Assembly: GCA_005882115.1 (NCBI GenBank)
Contig: VBEG01000025.1
Coordinates: forward strand, 62,001 to 126,000
Source of the DNA: Chloroflexota bacterium
Lineage (GTDB): Bacteria > Chloroflexota > Dormibacteria > Dormibacterales > Dormibacteraceae
DNA length: 64,000 bases
Reading direction: 5' to 3'
Shown here in pieces: positions 25,098-33,029 of this stretch. Each line of letters opens with the position of its first letter. The first letter of the stretch is position 1. Position numbers and translations under genes: made by a program. The notes beneath the pieces were generated by a model that made no database searches, was not told the origin of the DNA, and worked only from the letters and a program-made list of their open reading frames with translations.

Positions 25098-26044
25098 CAG
25101 ATCCGTTCGGCGCCGTCGTCGGCCACGGCCAAGCGCTGGACCAGCTGCGAGCGCAGATCAATTCGGACCGCCTCGCCCACGCCTACTTGTTCGTCGGCGA
25201 GTCAGGCCTGGGCAAGTCCGCCACCGCGCGTGCGCTCGCCTCAGCCCTGCTTCCAGAGGCTCCTCTGAAGCGAAATCCCGACTACTGGGAGGACGACCGG
25301 ATCAAGCCACTATCGATCAATGAGATCCGGCTCCTGCCCGACAAACCGCCCGAGTTTCACGAGCTTTCCCTGCAGGCGTTCCTTAACCTGAAGCCGGCCG
25401 TCGGCTCGCGCAGGGTCGCGGTGGTGACCAACGTCGGCCGCCTCCGCGACCAGGACCAGGGTGTCCTGCTGAAGACCCTCGAGGAGCCGCATCCCCACCG
25501 GGTCATCGTGCTCACGACGCCGAGCCTCAACCCCTTCGTGGTGCTTCCCACGGTCGTTTCGCGATGCCAGCGCCTGTTCTTCCACCCCGTGCCGGCGCCC
25601 GAGATCGAGAAGCTGCTCGGTTCGCATGGCGTCGATGCCGGGCGCGCGAAGCTGCTCGCCGATCTATCCAGCGGCCGCCCCGGCTGGGCGATGCGAAGGG
25701 CAAGCGACGAGAGCGTCATCGAGCTCCATCATTCGTGGACGCAGCGCTTGGAAGAAATCTTCGGCGCGCCCGCGGACGTTCCGCTGCACCTCGCGGCGCA
25801 GCTCGACTCCGAGCAGATGGGGTGGCGGCGCAGTGAAGGCGATGAGGAAGATCCCGCGCTTTTCGCGATCGCCAGCTGGCAGATCGAGCTTCGGCGCCGC
25901 ATGCTGGCGAGCCGCGGCCGCGAGCAAGGACGCTGGGCGAGGTTGCTGGAGCTCTCCTACGACACGCTCGGCTACCTGGAGCAGAACGTCAGCCCGCGAT
26001 TGGCCTTCGAAACTTTTCTGCTCGAATGTCGAAAAGCGTCATAA
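25094..26044 (+). CDS. holB: DNA polymerase III delta' subunit
   Basis: Clamp-loader AAA+ subunit, 316 aa. Seen: FGAVVGHGQALDQLRAQINS, HAYLFVGESGLGKSATARAL (Walker A), VAVVTNVGRLRDQDQGVLLK, the SRC-like PTVVSRCQRLFFHP, and LLKTLEEPHPHRVIVLTT. The zinc-binding Cys cluster usually found after Walker A is absent; that stretch is LLPEAPLKRNPDYW. The TTG start overlaps the previous stop as TTGA. It overlaps hisC by 19 bp. Confidence 0.9.
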   Translation: MTDPFGAVVGHGQALDQLRAQINSDRLAHAYLFVGESGLGKSATARALASALLPEAPLKRNPDYWEDDRIKPLSINEIRLLPDKPPEFHELSLQAFLNLKPAVGSRRVAVVTNVGRLRDQDQGVLLKTLEEPHPHRVIVLTTPSLNPFVVLPTVVSRCQRLFFHPVPAPEIEKLLGSHGVDAGRAKLLADLSSGRPGWAMRRASDESVIELHHSWTQRLEEIFGAPADVPLHLAAQLDSEQMGWRRSEGDEEDPALFAIASWQIELRRRMLASRGREQGRWARLLELSYDTLGYLEQNVSPRLAFETFLLECRKAS

Positions 26045-27072
26045 GGCGGGCGCTCCAGGGGTTCCAGGCCTACACGCCCGGCGAGCAGCCGCCGGATGGT
26101 GAGGGCTGGGTCAAGCTCAACACCAACGAGTCGCCGCTACCGCCCTCGCCTAGGGTGATCGAGGCGATCAAGGCTGCCGCGACCGATTCGCTCCGCCTGT
26201 ATCCGAGCCCAACCGCGCAGCCGGCGCGCGAGGCCATCGCCCGGCGATTCGAACTCGAACCCTCGCAGGTGATCGCGGGCAATGGCGGAGACGAGCTGAT
26301 CGAGATGTGCTTCCGCGCGTTCGCGGGCGCCGGCGATACCGTTGCCTATCCGACCCCGACCTATCCGCTCCTCGAGCCGCTTTGCCGCATGCACGAGGCC
26401 GAGCCGTCCACACATCCCACAGAGCTCCCGTGGGAGCTGCCTCCCAGTCTCGGGCCTGACCCCGCTCCCCTCAAGTTCATCGTCAACCCGAACTCGCCGA
26501 CCGGTGCGCTGTTTCCGATGCCCGATGTCGAATCCGTGGTCGCGGTGTCGTCGGGGGTGGTTGCCATTGACGAGGCATACGTCGACTTCGCTCCGCAGTC
26601 CTGCCTTCCGCTGCTCGAGCATCACGAGAATGTCGTGCTCCTACGCACCTTCTCCAAGTCGTACGGGCTGGCTGGCCTTCGCATCGGCTTCGCGCTGGGT
26701 CCGCGGGACGTGATCGAGGCGCTGAGCTCGGTCAAGGACTCGTACAACGTCGACCGTCTGGCCATTGCCGCCGCGGTGGCGGCGATCGAGGATGAAGATC
26801 ATCACCGCGAGCTCGTCGAAGAGGTGATCAAGAACCGTGGCGAGCTGGCCCGAGCGCTGGCTGAGATGGAGTTCGACCTCGTTCCTTCGGCCACGAACTT
26901 CATCTTTGCGAAGCCTCCAAAGGCCGCGGCAGCTGTCGTCGCCGGGCTGCGCGAGCGCAAGATCCTGGTCCGCCATTACGATCGGGAGCCGATCGCCGGT
27001 TGGGTCCGGATCACGGTCGGCACGCGCGAACAGCACGAAACGCTGATCGCAGCCTTGAAGGAGATTCTGTGA
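26026..27072 (+). CDS. hisC: Histidinol-phosphate aminotransferase
   Basis: PLP enzyme of histidine biosynthesis, 348 aa. Seen: WVKLNTNESPLPPSPRVIEA, VIAGNGGDELIEMCFRAF, FIVNPNSPTGALFP, VAIDEAYVDFAPQS, and the PLP-lysine motif LLRTFSKSYGLAGLRIGFAL. ATG 26026 is the family start and overlaps holB by 19 bp. No other his genes are in the window, so a related aromatic or phosphonate aminotransferase role remains possible. Confidence 0.92.
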   Translation: MSKSVIRRALQGFQAYTPGEQPPDGEGWVKLNTNESPLPPSPRVIEAIKAAATDSLRLYPSPTAQPAREAIARRFELEPSQVIAGNGGDELIEMCFRAFAGAGDTVAYPTPTYPLLEPLCRMHEAEPSTHPTELPWELPPSLGPDPAPLKFIVNPNSPTGALFPMPDVESVVAVSSGVVAIDEAYVDFAPQSCLPLLEHHENVVLLRTFSKSYGLAGLRIGFALGPRDVIEALSSVKDSYNVDRLAIAAAVAAIEDEDHHRELVEEVIKNRGELARALAEMEFDLVPSATNFIFAKPPKAAAAVVAGLRERKILVRHYDREPIAGWVRITVGTREQHETLIAALKEIL

Positions 27073-27635
27073 GCACACCCACCAGGGACGAGGCGTGGGA
27101 GCTCGTCACGTCGATGACGAAATCCGACCAGCTGCGCCGGCACATGCGCAGCGTGGAGGCCGCGATGCGCGCTTACGCGCGGCGCTTCGGCGAGGACGAG
27201 GAGCGTTGGGGCGTGCTCGGCCTGATCCACGACTGGGACTACGAATCGGGTCCCACCCTCGACCTGCACCCGATGCGCGGCATCCAGATGCTGCGCGACA
27301 AAGGCTGGCCCGAGGACATCCTCGAAGACATCGCCTCGCACGCCGACTATCTCAACGTGGCGCGCGACAGCAACGCGCGGAAGGCTCTCTACGCGGTCGA
27401 CGAGATGTGCGGGTTCATCATCGCGTGTGCCTTGGTCAAGCCGGACAGGTCGTTGAGCGCGGTCGAAGCATCCACGGTGCGCAAGAAGATGAAGGACAAG
27501 GCTTTCGCCCGCGGCGTGCACCGAGACGAGCTGGTCGCGGGCGCAGAGGTGCTCGGTATACCCTTCGACGAGCACGTGGAGTTCGTCCGCGATGCCCTGA
27601 AGCCGATCGCACAGGAGCTGGGACTGAATCCATGA
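27069..27635 (+). CDS. HD-domain phosphohydrolase-like protein
   Basis: 188 aa. The HD core is seen as LRRHMRSVEAAMRAYARRFG, then WGVLGLIHDWDYES (the HD pair), LDLHPMRGIQML and IASHADYLN. This is the compact family often annotated as HDIG or metal-dependent phosphohydrolase, probably acting on a nucleotide or phosphate ester. GTG 27069 overlaps the hisC stop as GTGA. Substrate unknown. Confidence 0.85.
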   Translation: MSTPTRDEAWELVTSMTKSDQLRRHMRSVEAAMRAYARRFGEDEERWGVLGLIHDWDYESGPTLDLHPMRGIQMLRDKGWPEDILEDIASHADYLNVARDSNARKALYAVDEMCGFIIACALVKPDRSLSAVEASTVRKKMKDKAFARGVHRDELVAGAEVLGIPFDEHVEFVRDALKPIAQELGLNP

Positions 27636-28615
27636 CCACCGCTGGCCGGCCACGGGTCCTGCTGATGCATCCGATCCTGGATCCCGGCCCGTCGATCCTC
27701 GCGGAGGCCGCCGAGGTCGTGGCCTACCCGCCAGACCGCCCGCTCGACGAGGCCAGCATCCGCCAGGCCGCCGAGGGCTGCGTCGGAATCGTCAGCCAGC
27801 TCATGGATCCGATCCGCGACACGGTCCTCTCCACGCCGGGACTCAAGTGTGTCAGCAACGTCGCCGTTGGTTTCGACAACATCGACGTCCCGGCAGCGAC
27901 CGCGCGCAAGGTGATGATCACCAACACACCGGGCGTGCTCGACGATGCGACCGCGGATTTCGCTTTCACCTTGCTCATGGCCGCCGCGCGGAGGGTGGCC
28001 GAAGCGGACAACTTCACTCGCAGCGGCCGCTTCCGAGGCTGGGCGATCGACATGATGCTCGGCCAGGACGTCTTCGGCGCCACGCTCGGTATCGTCGGAA
28101 TCGGGCGCATCGGGCGCGGCGTGGCCCATCGCGCCAAGGGCTTCAACATGCGCGTCCTTTACTACGACCCACAGCCGCTGCCGCCTGAGGCGGAAGAGCA
28201 ACTGGGCGCAACCCGCGTCGATCTGAACCGCCTGATCGCGGAGTCCGACTTCATCTCGGTCCACGTGCCGCTGACCCAGGAGACGCTGCACCTCATCAGC
28301 ACGGCGCAGTTCAACGCCATGAAGCGAAACGCGATCCTGGTCAACACCTCGCGTGGGCCGGTCGTCGACGAGGCCGCGCTTGTCGAGGCGCTGAACGCCA
28401 GGAAGCTGGCGGGCGCCGGCCTGGATGTCTACGAGCGCGAGCCGGCCGTCCACCCGGGCCTGCTCGCGATGCCCAACGTCGTCCTCGCGCCTCACATCGC
28501 GAGCGCAACGGTGCGGACGCGCTCCGAGATGTCGGCGATGGCCGCGCGCAACATGGCGACGGCCGTCCGCGGCGGCCGCCCGCCAAACCTCGTGAACCCC
28601 GAGGTCAAGAAATAG
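27632..28615 (+). CDS. D-2-hydroxyacid dehydrogenase (glyoxylate/hydroxypyruvate reductase type)
   Basis: 327 aa, NAD(P)-dependent. The Rossmann motif is in LGIVGIGRIGRGVAHRAKGF; catalytic Arg in LVNTSRGPVVDEAALVEAL, Glu in GLDVYEREPAVHPG and His in VVLAPHIASATVRTRSEM. Substrate could be glyoxylate, hydroxypyruvate or 3-phosphoglycerate; no ACT domain is present. The glycerate kinase at 0.8 kb would use the glycerate from hydroxypyruvate reduction. ATG 27632 overlaps the HD gene stop as ATGA. Confidence 0.9.
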   Translation: MTTAGRPRVLLMHPILDPGPSILAEAAEVVAYPPDRPLDEASIRQAAEGCVGIVSQLMDPIRDTVLSTPGLKCVSNVAVGFDNIDVPAATARKVMITNTPGVLDDATADFAFTLLMAAARRVAEADNFTRSGRFRGWAIDMMLGQDVFGATLGIVGIGRIGRGVAHRAKGFNMRVLYYDPQPLPPEAEEQLGATRVDLNRLIAESDFISVHVPLTQETLHLISTAQFNAMKRNAILVNTSRGPVVDEAALVEALNARKLAGAGLDVYEREPAVHPGLLAMPNVVLAPHIASATVRTRSEMSAMAARNMATAVRGGRPPNLVNPEVKK

Positions 28616-29415
28616 CTCTAGCCCTTCGTTACAGGCTCCTGGCCCTGGACCTGGACGGGACGATCCTCGGCCTGCACCTCGAGCTGGATCCGCGCGACGT
28701 CGAGGCGGTCCACCGCCTGGTCGGCGCCGGAGTCGCTGTGATCGCCTGCACCGGACGGCCCTTTCCGGGTGCGCTCCCGTGGGTGGAGCGGCTCGGCCTG
28801 GCGGGCCCGATCATCTGCTACCAGGGCGCGCAGGTCCGCAACCTGGACGGCACCGTGTTGCTCGAGCACGGAATCGCGCACCAGACCGCGATGGAGGTGA
28901 TCCGGTTCGCGCGCAAGCGCAACCTGCACGTGCAGGCCTATCGGGAAGATCAGCTCATCGTCGAGCATGACCGAGAAGAGGCTCAGCTCTACGCGACGCA
29001 TGCGGGGATGCAGGTCCACGTTGTCGAGGACCTAGACCAGGGGATGGGCGAGACGACACCGAAGCTGGTGATCGTGTCCAGCCCCGAGGTGCTGGAAAGG
29101 TTGCTTCCGGTGGTACGGTCCGAATGGCGCGGCCGGCTGAACGCGGCCACGTCAGTGCCCGAATACCTCGAATTCACGAGCGCGCAGAGCGACAAAGCAT
29201 CCGCGCTACGTTTTCTGTGTGGGCGCCTGGGCATCACGCAGGACCAGTCCGTCGCTGTGGGCGACGGCCGCAACGACGCATCGATGATCGCGTGGGCCGG
29301 CCTCGGCGTGGCGGTCGAGGGGTCGCCGCCCGAGGTGATCGCCGCCGCCGACCGCACGATTCCAGGACCCGGCCACGGTGGAATCCAGCAGCTCGCCCAA
29401 GCGTTGCTCAAATAG
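28612..29415 (+). CDS. HAD-superfamily hydrolase (Cof type), non-canonical start
   Basis: About 267 aa. Motif I (LLALDLDGTIL) is upstream of the first canonical start (GTG 28738), so the gene must begin earlier. Between the previous stop and motif I there is no ATG, GTG or TTG. Candidates are ATA 28612, in a 4-base ATAG overlap with the preceding TAG, and CTG 28639. Motif II VIACTGRPFPG, the Cof cap (RKRNLHVQAYREDQLIVEHD), and motif IV AVGDGRNDASMIAWAGLGVA are intact. Probably a sugar- or nucleotide-phosphate phosphatase. Confidence 0.86.
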   Translation: MALALRYRLLALDLDGTILGLHLELDPRDVEAVHRLVGAGVAVIACTGRPFPGALPWVERLGLAGPIICYQGAQVRNLDGTVLLEHGIAHQTAMEVIRFARKRNLHVQAYREDQLIVEHDREEAQLYATHAGMQVHVVEDLDQGMGETTPKLVIVSSPEVLERLLPVVRSEWRGRLNAATSVPEYLEFTSAQSDKASALRFLCGRLGITQDQSVAVGDGRNDASMIAWAGLGVAVEGSPPEVIAAADRTIPGPGHGGIQQLAQALLK

Positions 29416-30222
29416 ATGGCCACCCTTCTGCTGGTCCACGCGCACCCCGACGACGAGGCAATCTCGACCGGAGGGGTGATGATGAAGGCGAAGTCGCATG
29501 GCCATCGTGTGGTGCTGGTCACGGCCACGCGGGGTGAGGCCGGTGAGATCTACAACATGGACGAGACTGCATCGCGGCCGCGACTCGGTGAGATCCGAAC
29601 CGAGGAGCTAAGGGCTGCAAGTGAGATCCTCGGCGTCGACCGCCAGGAATTTCTCGGCTATCGCGACTCAGGCATGGTCGACACCGCGGACAACAAAGAC
29701 CCTCGCTCCTTTCACCAGGCAAAGCTCGACGAGGCCGCGGGCAAGCTGGCGGTCTTCATCCGCGAAGAGCGCCCGCACGTGGTCGTCACGTACGCCGAGG
29801 ACGGCGTGTATGGCCACCCGGACCACATCAAGGCTCACTTCGTGACCAACGCGGCGCTCGACCTTGTGGGGAAGGAAGGCCTTGCCATCAAGAAGCTTTA
29901 CTACACCGCGATCCCGCGTTCGATGATGGAGGCGTTCGTGCAGCAGATGCCGGAGGAGGCGCAGCGGGCCATGAGCGGCAACATGCGTGTCGCCGGCACC
30001 CCGGACGAGCTCGTCACGACGAAGGTTGACGTGCACGACTACGTCGAACGGAAGCGCGAAGCGTTCCGCGCCCACCTGAGCCAGAACGACCCGAACTCAT
30101 GGTTTGCGACCATGCAGGACCAGATCTACGAGCTTGCGTTTGGCACCGAGTATTACCAGCTGGTGCGCGGCAAGCGGGGCTCCGAGCTTCCGGAACCCGA
30201 CCTGTTCGCGGGTATCGGCTAA
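29416..30222 (+). CDS. PIG-L family deacetylase (MshB/Mca-like)
   Basis: 268 aa. Zinc-binding motifs are LLVHAHPDDEAISTGGVMM near the N-terminus and VYGHPDHIKAHFV. Family members deacetylate GlcNAc-inositol (MshB), cleave mycothiol conjugates (Mca), or make bacillithiol. ETASRPRLGEIRTEELRAAS and LGYRDSGM resemble the Mca/MshB branch. As inositol phosphate is made in this window, a mycothiol role is attractive, but no mshA, mshC or mshD is here. ATG directly abuts the previous stop. Confidence 0.87.
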   Translation: MATLLLVHAHPDDEAISTGGVMMKAKSHGHRVVLVTATRGEAGEIYNMDETASRPRLGEIRTEELRAASEILGVDRQEFLGYRDSGMVDTADNKDPRSFHQAKLDEAAGKLAVFIREERPHVVVTYAEDGVYGHPDHIKAHFVTNAALDLVGKEGLAIKKLYYTAIPRSMMEAFVQQMPEEAQRAMSGNMRVAGTPDELVTTKVDVHDYVERKREAFRAHLSQNDPNSWFATMQDQIYELAFGTEYYQLVRGKRGSELPEPDLFAGIG

Positions 30223-31043
30223 GGCTCGCAGACCATACCGCCACTCGATCCGGCCCAACCGAACGCCGCCCATGTGAGCTCGATTTCCCCCTTGCACTTT
30301 GCGGTCGCGGTGTCCCCGGTGATCGGATAACGAGCGGTGCCAAGGCCCCAGGTCGGCTGCCCCAGCGAGTAGCTCGTAAGGTCGCGGCTCAACAACTCGT
30401 GTTCCTTGAACATCCCGTCGATCACCAGCGGCGGTCGCCCGAAGTAGTCGAATCCGGCAGTGAACAACAGCGCCGTCAGCAACGTGGCGACGAGAATCCT
30501 CCTGGCGGTTCGACTTGCGTGGCGTGTGGCGCCGGGCTCGAGAGCGCGATGTTGATACATGACTGTGGTGCCCGCGGCCAGGTCGCCGATCCGCTGCGAC
30601 CCTGGCGTGCCGAGCACCAGCAATCCGCCGAGCAGGTACAGGATCGGCAGGAAATCGATCGGCTTGAGCAGGTTACGGACGATGACCTCATTGAGCCCGA
30701 GAGGCCGCCCGTCAAGGCGAACGACCCTCAGCCTCATCCAGTACTTGCCGGGCGAGGCACCAAACATCGCCTCCGGGATCGCGAAGTAGAGCATGCCGAG
30801 CAGGGTCAACCAGGGCCACGCGACCGCGGTCGTGGTCGTCATGAATGTCCCGCTCGCCGAGATCGAGCTGGACGTGATCTCCGTAACCCCGTAGACGCTG
30901 TTCACGATGAACGTGATGAAGCCGAAGACGATGGTGTCCAGGACCAGCGCTGCAGAACGAGCAACCCGAGCGTCCCGAGCGAACGCCGCGCGTTCAGAAA
31001 TGATCGAGCCGGCGGCCGCCACGGCCATGGTGGGCGAAATCAT
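30219..31043 (-). CDS. RDD family membrane protein with extracytoplasmic C-terminal region
   Basis: 274 aa. The RDD region begins with RVARSAALVLDTIVFGFITF and includes GMLYFAIPEAMFGASPGKYW, MRLRVVRLDGRPLGLNEVIV and FLPILYLLGGLLVL; a further helix (ILVATLLTALLFTAGF) leads to about 80 soluble residues with two Cys. Starts at 31043 or 31028 are possible; the longer frame runs through ispH. Its stop shares bases with the convergent deacetylase stop. Function unknown. Confidence 0.8.
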   Translation of the reverse strand: MISPTMAVAAAGSIISERAAFARDARVARSAALVLDTIVFGFITFIVNSVYGVTEITSSSISASGTFMTTTTAVAWPWLTLLGMLYFAIPEAMFGASPGKYWMRLRVVRLDGRPLGLNEVIVRNLLKPIDFLPILYLLGGLLVLGTPGSQRIGDLAAGTTVMYQHRALEPGATRHASRTARRILVATLLTALLFTAGFDYFGRPPLVIDGMFKEHELLSRDLTSYSLGQPTWGLGTARYPITGDTATAKCKGEIELTWAAFGWAGSSGGMVCEP

Positions 31044-31049
31044 CTCACG

Positions 31050-31055
31050 TAGACT
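31050..31055 (+). promoter_or_regulatory. Leaderless-type -10 box of ispH (TAGACT)
   Basis: TAGACT ends nine bases before ATG 31065, in a 21-bp gap from the divergent RDD gene. Confidence 0.55.
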
Positions 31056-31064
31056 CGGAGCCAC

Positions 31065-31934
31065 ATGGAAGTCATCAAGATCACGCCGCGCGGGTACTGC
31101 CACGGCGTGGTGGACGCCTTCCGTATCGCCAAGCGCGTGCGCGAGGAGACCGAAGGCCCGGTTCACATGCTCGGCATGCTCGTCCACAACACGCACGCCA
31201 CCGACGACCTGCAAAAGCAGGGCATCGCGCTCGTCGACCAGCCCGACCGGCTCGCCGGGCTCGAGCACATCACGGACGGCACGGTCATCTTCACCGCGCA
31301 CGGCGTTTCGCCGCAGGTCAAGCAGCGCGCCGTCGAGCTCGGCCTGAAGCCGGTCGACGCGACGTGCTCCGACGTCGTTCGCACGCACGAGCTGGTGGCG
31401 GACCTTGCGAACAAGGGTTACGAGGTCGTGTACATCGGTCGCAAGGGACATCCTGAGCCGGAAGGCGTGGTCGGCGAGGCGCCGGGCCGTGTCTACCTCG
31501 TCCAGGAACCCGAGGACATCGACACGCTCCAGCTGACCGGCGACCGGATCGCCGTCACCTGCCAGACGACGCTATCGGTCTGGGACACCGAGGACCTCAT
31601 CGGCCGGGTCAAGGCGAGATACCCGCAGGCCGAGGTCTACAACGAGATCTGCCGCGCAACGCAGGAGCGCCAGGAAGCGGCGGTGGAGGCTGCCAAAGAG
31701 GTAGACCTCGTGATCGTCGTCGGTAGCCCGCGCTCATCGAACTCGCTGAGGCTGGTCGAGGTGGTCAAAAAGCTTGGTCACAAGCCGGCGTACCTGGTGG
31801 ACAGGCTCGAGGATCTTGACGTCGCCTGGCTCAAGGGGATGCGGAAGGTCGGGGTGACGAGCGGCGCCTCGACCCCCAGCCAGCTCACGCGCCGGGTGAT
31901 CGAATACCTGGAAGCCTTGGACGCCCCGGCTTAG
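31065..31934 (+). CDS. ispH: 4-hydroxy-3-methylbut-2-enyl diphosphate reductase
   Basis: Iron-sulfur enzyme of the last MEP pathway step, giving IPP and DMAPP. 289 aa. Three cluster cysteines are in PRGYCHGVVDAFRI, PVDATCSDVVRTHEL and EVYNEICRATQERQ. The HTH and AHGV motifs (MLVHNTHATDD, VIFTAHGVSPQV) and VVGSPRSSNSLRLVEVVKKL match the family. The window has no other MEP genes. It is followed by a tandem repeat and hairpins rather than a T-rich terminator. Confidence 0.96.
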   Translation: MEVIKITPRGYCHGVVDAFRIAKRVREETEGPVHMLGMLVHNTHATDDLQKQGIALVDQPDRLAGLEHITDGTVIFTAHGVSPQVKQRAVELGLKPVDATCSDVVRTHELVADLANKGYEVVYIGRKGHPEPEGVVGEAPGRVYLVQEPEDIDTLQLTGDRIAVTCQTTLSVWDTEDLIGRVKARYPQAEVYNEICRATQERQEAAVEAAKEVDLVIVVGSPRSSNSLRLVEVVKKLGHKPAYLVDRLEDLDVAWLKGMRKVGVTSGASTPSQLTRRVIEYLEALDAPA

Positions 31935-31950
31935 CTGGGAGCCTTGGGTC

Positions 31951-32058
31951 GCCCCATCCCCGGCCTGCGGCCGGTACTTCCCCATAGCCCCATCCCCGGC
32001 CTTCGGCCGGGACTGCCCCACAGCCCCATCCCCGGCCTTCGGCCGGGACTTCCCCACA
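31951..32058. repeat. Three tandem 36-bp repeats with internal inverted repeats
   Basis: Units start at 31951, 31987 and 32023, each beginning GCCCCATCCCCGGCCT and ending CCCCA(C/T)A. Units 2 and 3 differ at one base. Each contains an inverted repeat around CCGGCC(T)(T/G)CGGCCGG. There are no spacers, so this is not a CRISPR array. It lies between the convergent ispH and MaoC-like genes. Confidence 0.88.
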
Positions 32059-32100
32059 AGTGGGGAGGAGTTGGAGCCAGGTTCCCCGCCAGCGGGGAAC
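32051..32100. terminator. Pair of perfect hairpins between convergent genes
   Basis: TCCCCAC-AA-GTGGGGA forms a 7-bp stem at 32051-32066. GTTCCCCGC-CA-GCGGGGAAC forms a 9-bp stem at 32081-32100. Neither has a T-run, so Rho-independent termination is uncertain; they may act as bidirectional RNA-stabilising hairpins. Confidence 0.5.
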
Positions 32101-32119
32101 GTGTCTGGGGAAGAGTTGC

Positions 32120-32905
32120 CTAGGAGCTTCCGCGCAGGCGGCGGATCACGCCGCCGAGGCCTCTGCGGTTGGCGCGTCCTGGGGTGGTCGCCTGCGGCGT
32201 CGGTATGGCGGGCGGAGGAGCAGTTTCGGGCACATGGCTCGCCCGCGGCTCATGCTCTTCTTCCCGTTCGGCCGAGCCCGACGACCGCCGCCGACGTCTT
32301 CGTCGGGCAGGACCCGACGCTCGCTCAGGCTTTGCGCTGGCAGCTGGGGGCGCGGCCACCGCTGGCGGCTCAGGCATCGCCGTCCCGTTCGCGCGTGAGC
32401 GCCGTCTCCGCCGCCGCGGCGCCCCAGGGCTGCTGGGCGCTGCCGGCTCGGGCGAAGCGGAGCGCTGATGGCTGGCGGCCATGCTTCGCTTGACCTTGGC
32501 CCCGATCTCGCCCTCGGCGCACAGGGCCCCGTCGAGGGTGTGCACGTCGACCCTCCAGACAATGACTGAGGTAGTCGCCCCGCCCCGTGGCGGTCGCTTC
32601 TGGGTCAGCGTCCAGCGGGCGTAGATCGTGTCGCCGGCGTGGACCTGGCGCGGGAACTTCCAGTTCAGCCAGTCCCACTCGGCCACCGACGGCACCGGCA
32701 TGTCGACCGAGCCCAACCCGACGGCCATCGCCAGGACAAGGGCGGGCGGGGCGGGTCGGGGGCCATCGCGGCCTGCCTCGATCGTCAGCGGCGAGAAGTC
32801 ACCGGCTACGCCGGCGAAAAGCGCTATCTCGGCTTCGGTGACGGTGCGGCGGCGGGTCGTCCACTCGCCGCCGAGGGGAAGGTCGTCAAAAGAAAGCGGC
32901 TCCAG
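32120..32905 (-). CDS. MaoC/hot-dog dehydratase-like protein with Arg-rich disordered tail, probable CTG start
   Basis: About 261 aa. Residues 1-130 look like a MaoC hot-dog domain: LSFDDLPLGGEWTTRRRTVT, AEIALFAGVAGDFSPLTIEA, PALVLAMAVGLGSVDMP, FPRQVHAGDTIYARWTLTQK and VWRVDVHTLDGALCAEGEI. The usual hydratase Asp/His dyad is only partly kept (GDFSPLT lacks the His), so activity is uncertain. The last 120 residues are Pro/Ala-rich with runs of six and seven Arg. The first canonical start (ATG 32728) is inside the domain; CTG 32905 follows a TATACT box by nine bases. Confidence 0.7.
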   Translation of the reverse strand: MEPLSFDDLPLGGEWTTRRRTVTEAEIALFAGVAGDFSPLTIEAGRDGPRPAPPALVLAMAVGLGSVDMPVPSVAEWDWLNWKFPRQVHAGDTIYARWTLTQKRPPRGGATTSVIVWRVDVHTLDGALCAEGEIGAKVKRSMAASHQRSASPEPAAPSSPGAPRRRRRRSRANGTAMPEPPAVAAPPAASAKPERASGPARRRRRRRSSGSAEREEEHEPRASHVPETAPPPAIPTPQATTPGRANRRGLGGVIRRLRGSS

Positions 32906-32914
32906 ATCGGGCCG

Positions 32915-32920
32915 AGTATA
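32915..32920 (-). promoter_or_regulatory. Leaderless-type -10 box (TATACT) before a CTG start
   Basis: On the minus strand TATACT, a near-consensus -10, ends nine bases before CTG 32905. No ATG, GTG or TTG exists in the frame between here and the middle of the conserved domain. Confidence 0.55.
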
Positions 32921-32989
32921 GCCCGCGAGGCCATTTGTAACGCGGCGCCCACACCTGCTGCCAGAGAACCAACTCTGAGTTTCCGGCGT

Positions 32990-33023
32990 TAACCTATGGC
33001 AACTTCAGCCCACCTTCGGGAGG
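32990..33023 (+). promoter_or_regulatory. Promoter with 5' leader and Shine-Dalgarno for the diguanylate cyclase
   Basis: TAACCT at 32990-32995 could be a -10 box. It is followed by a short leader with GGGAGG at 33018-33023, six bases before TTG 33030. This is one of the few genes here with a clear Shine-Dalgarno sequence. Confidence 0.45.
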
Positions 33024-33029
33024 CAATCG

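Noticed and set aside
28612-29415. HAD gene as a 5'-truncated pseudogene
   Set aside because: All catalytic motifs are present in one frame directly after the previous stop; only a canonical start codon is missing, as also for cofD and pdxT.
31951-32058. Possible CRISPR array (regular 36-bp repeats)
   Set aside because: The units are directly abutting with no spacers, there are only three, and no cas genes are near.
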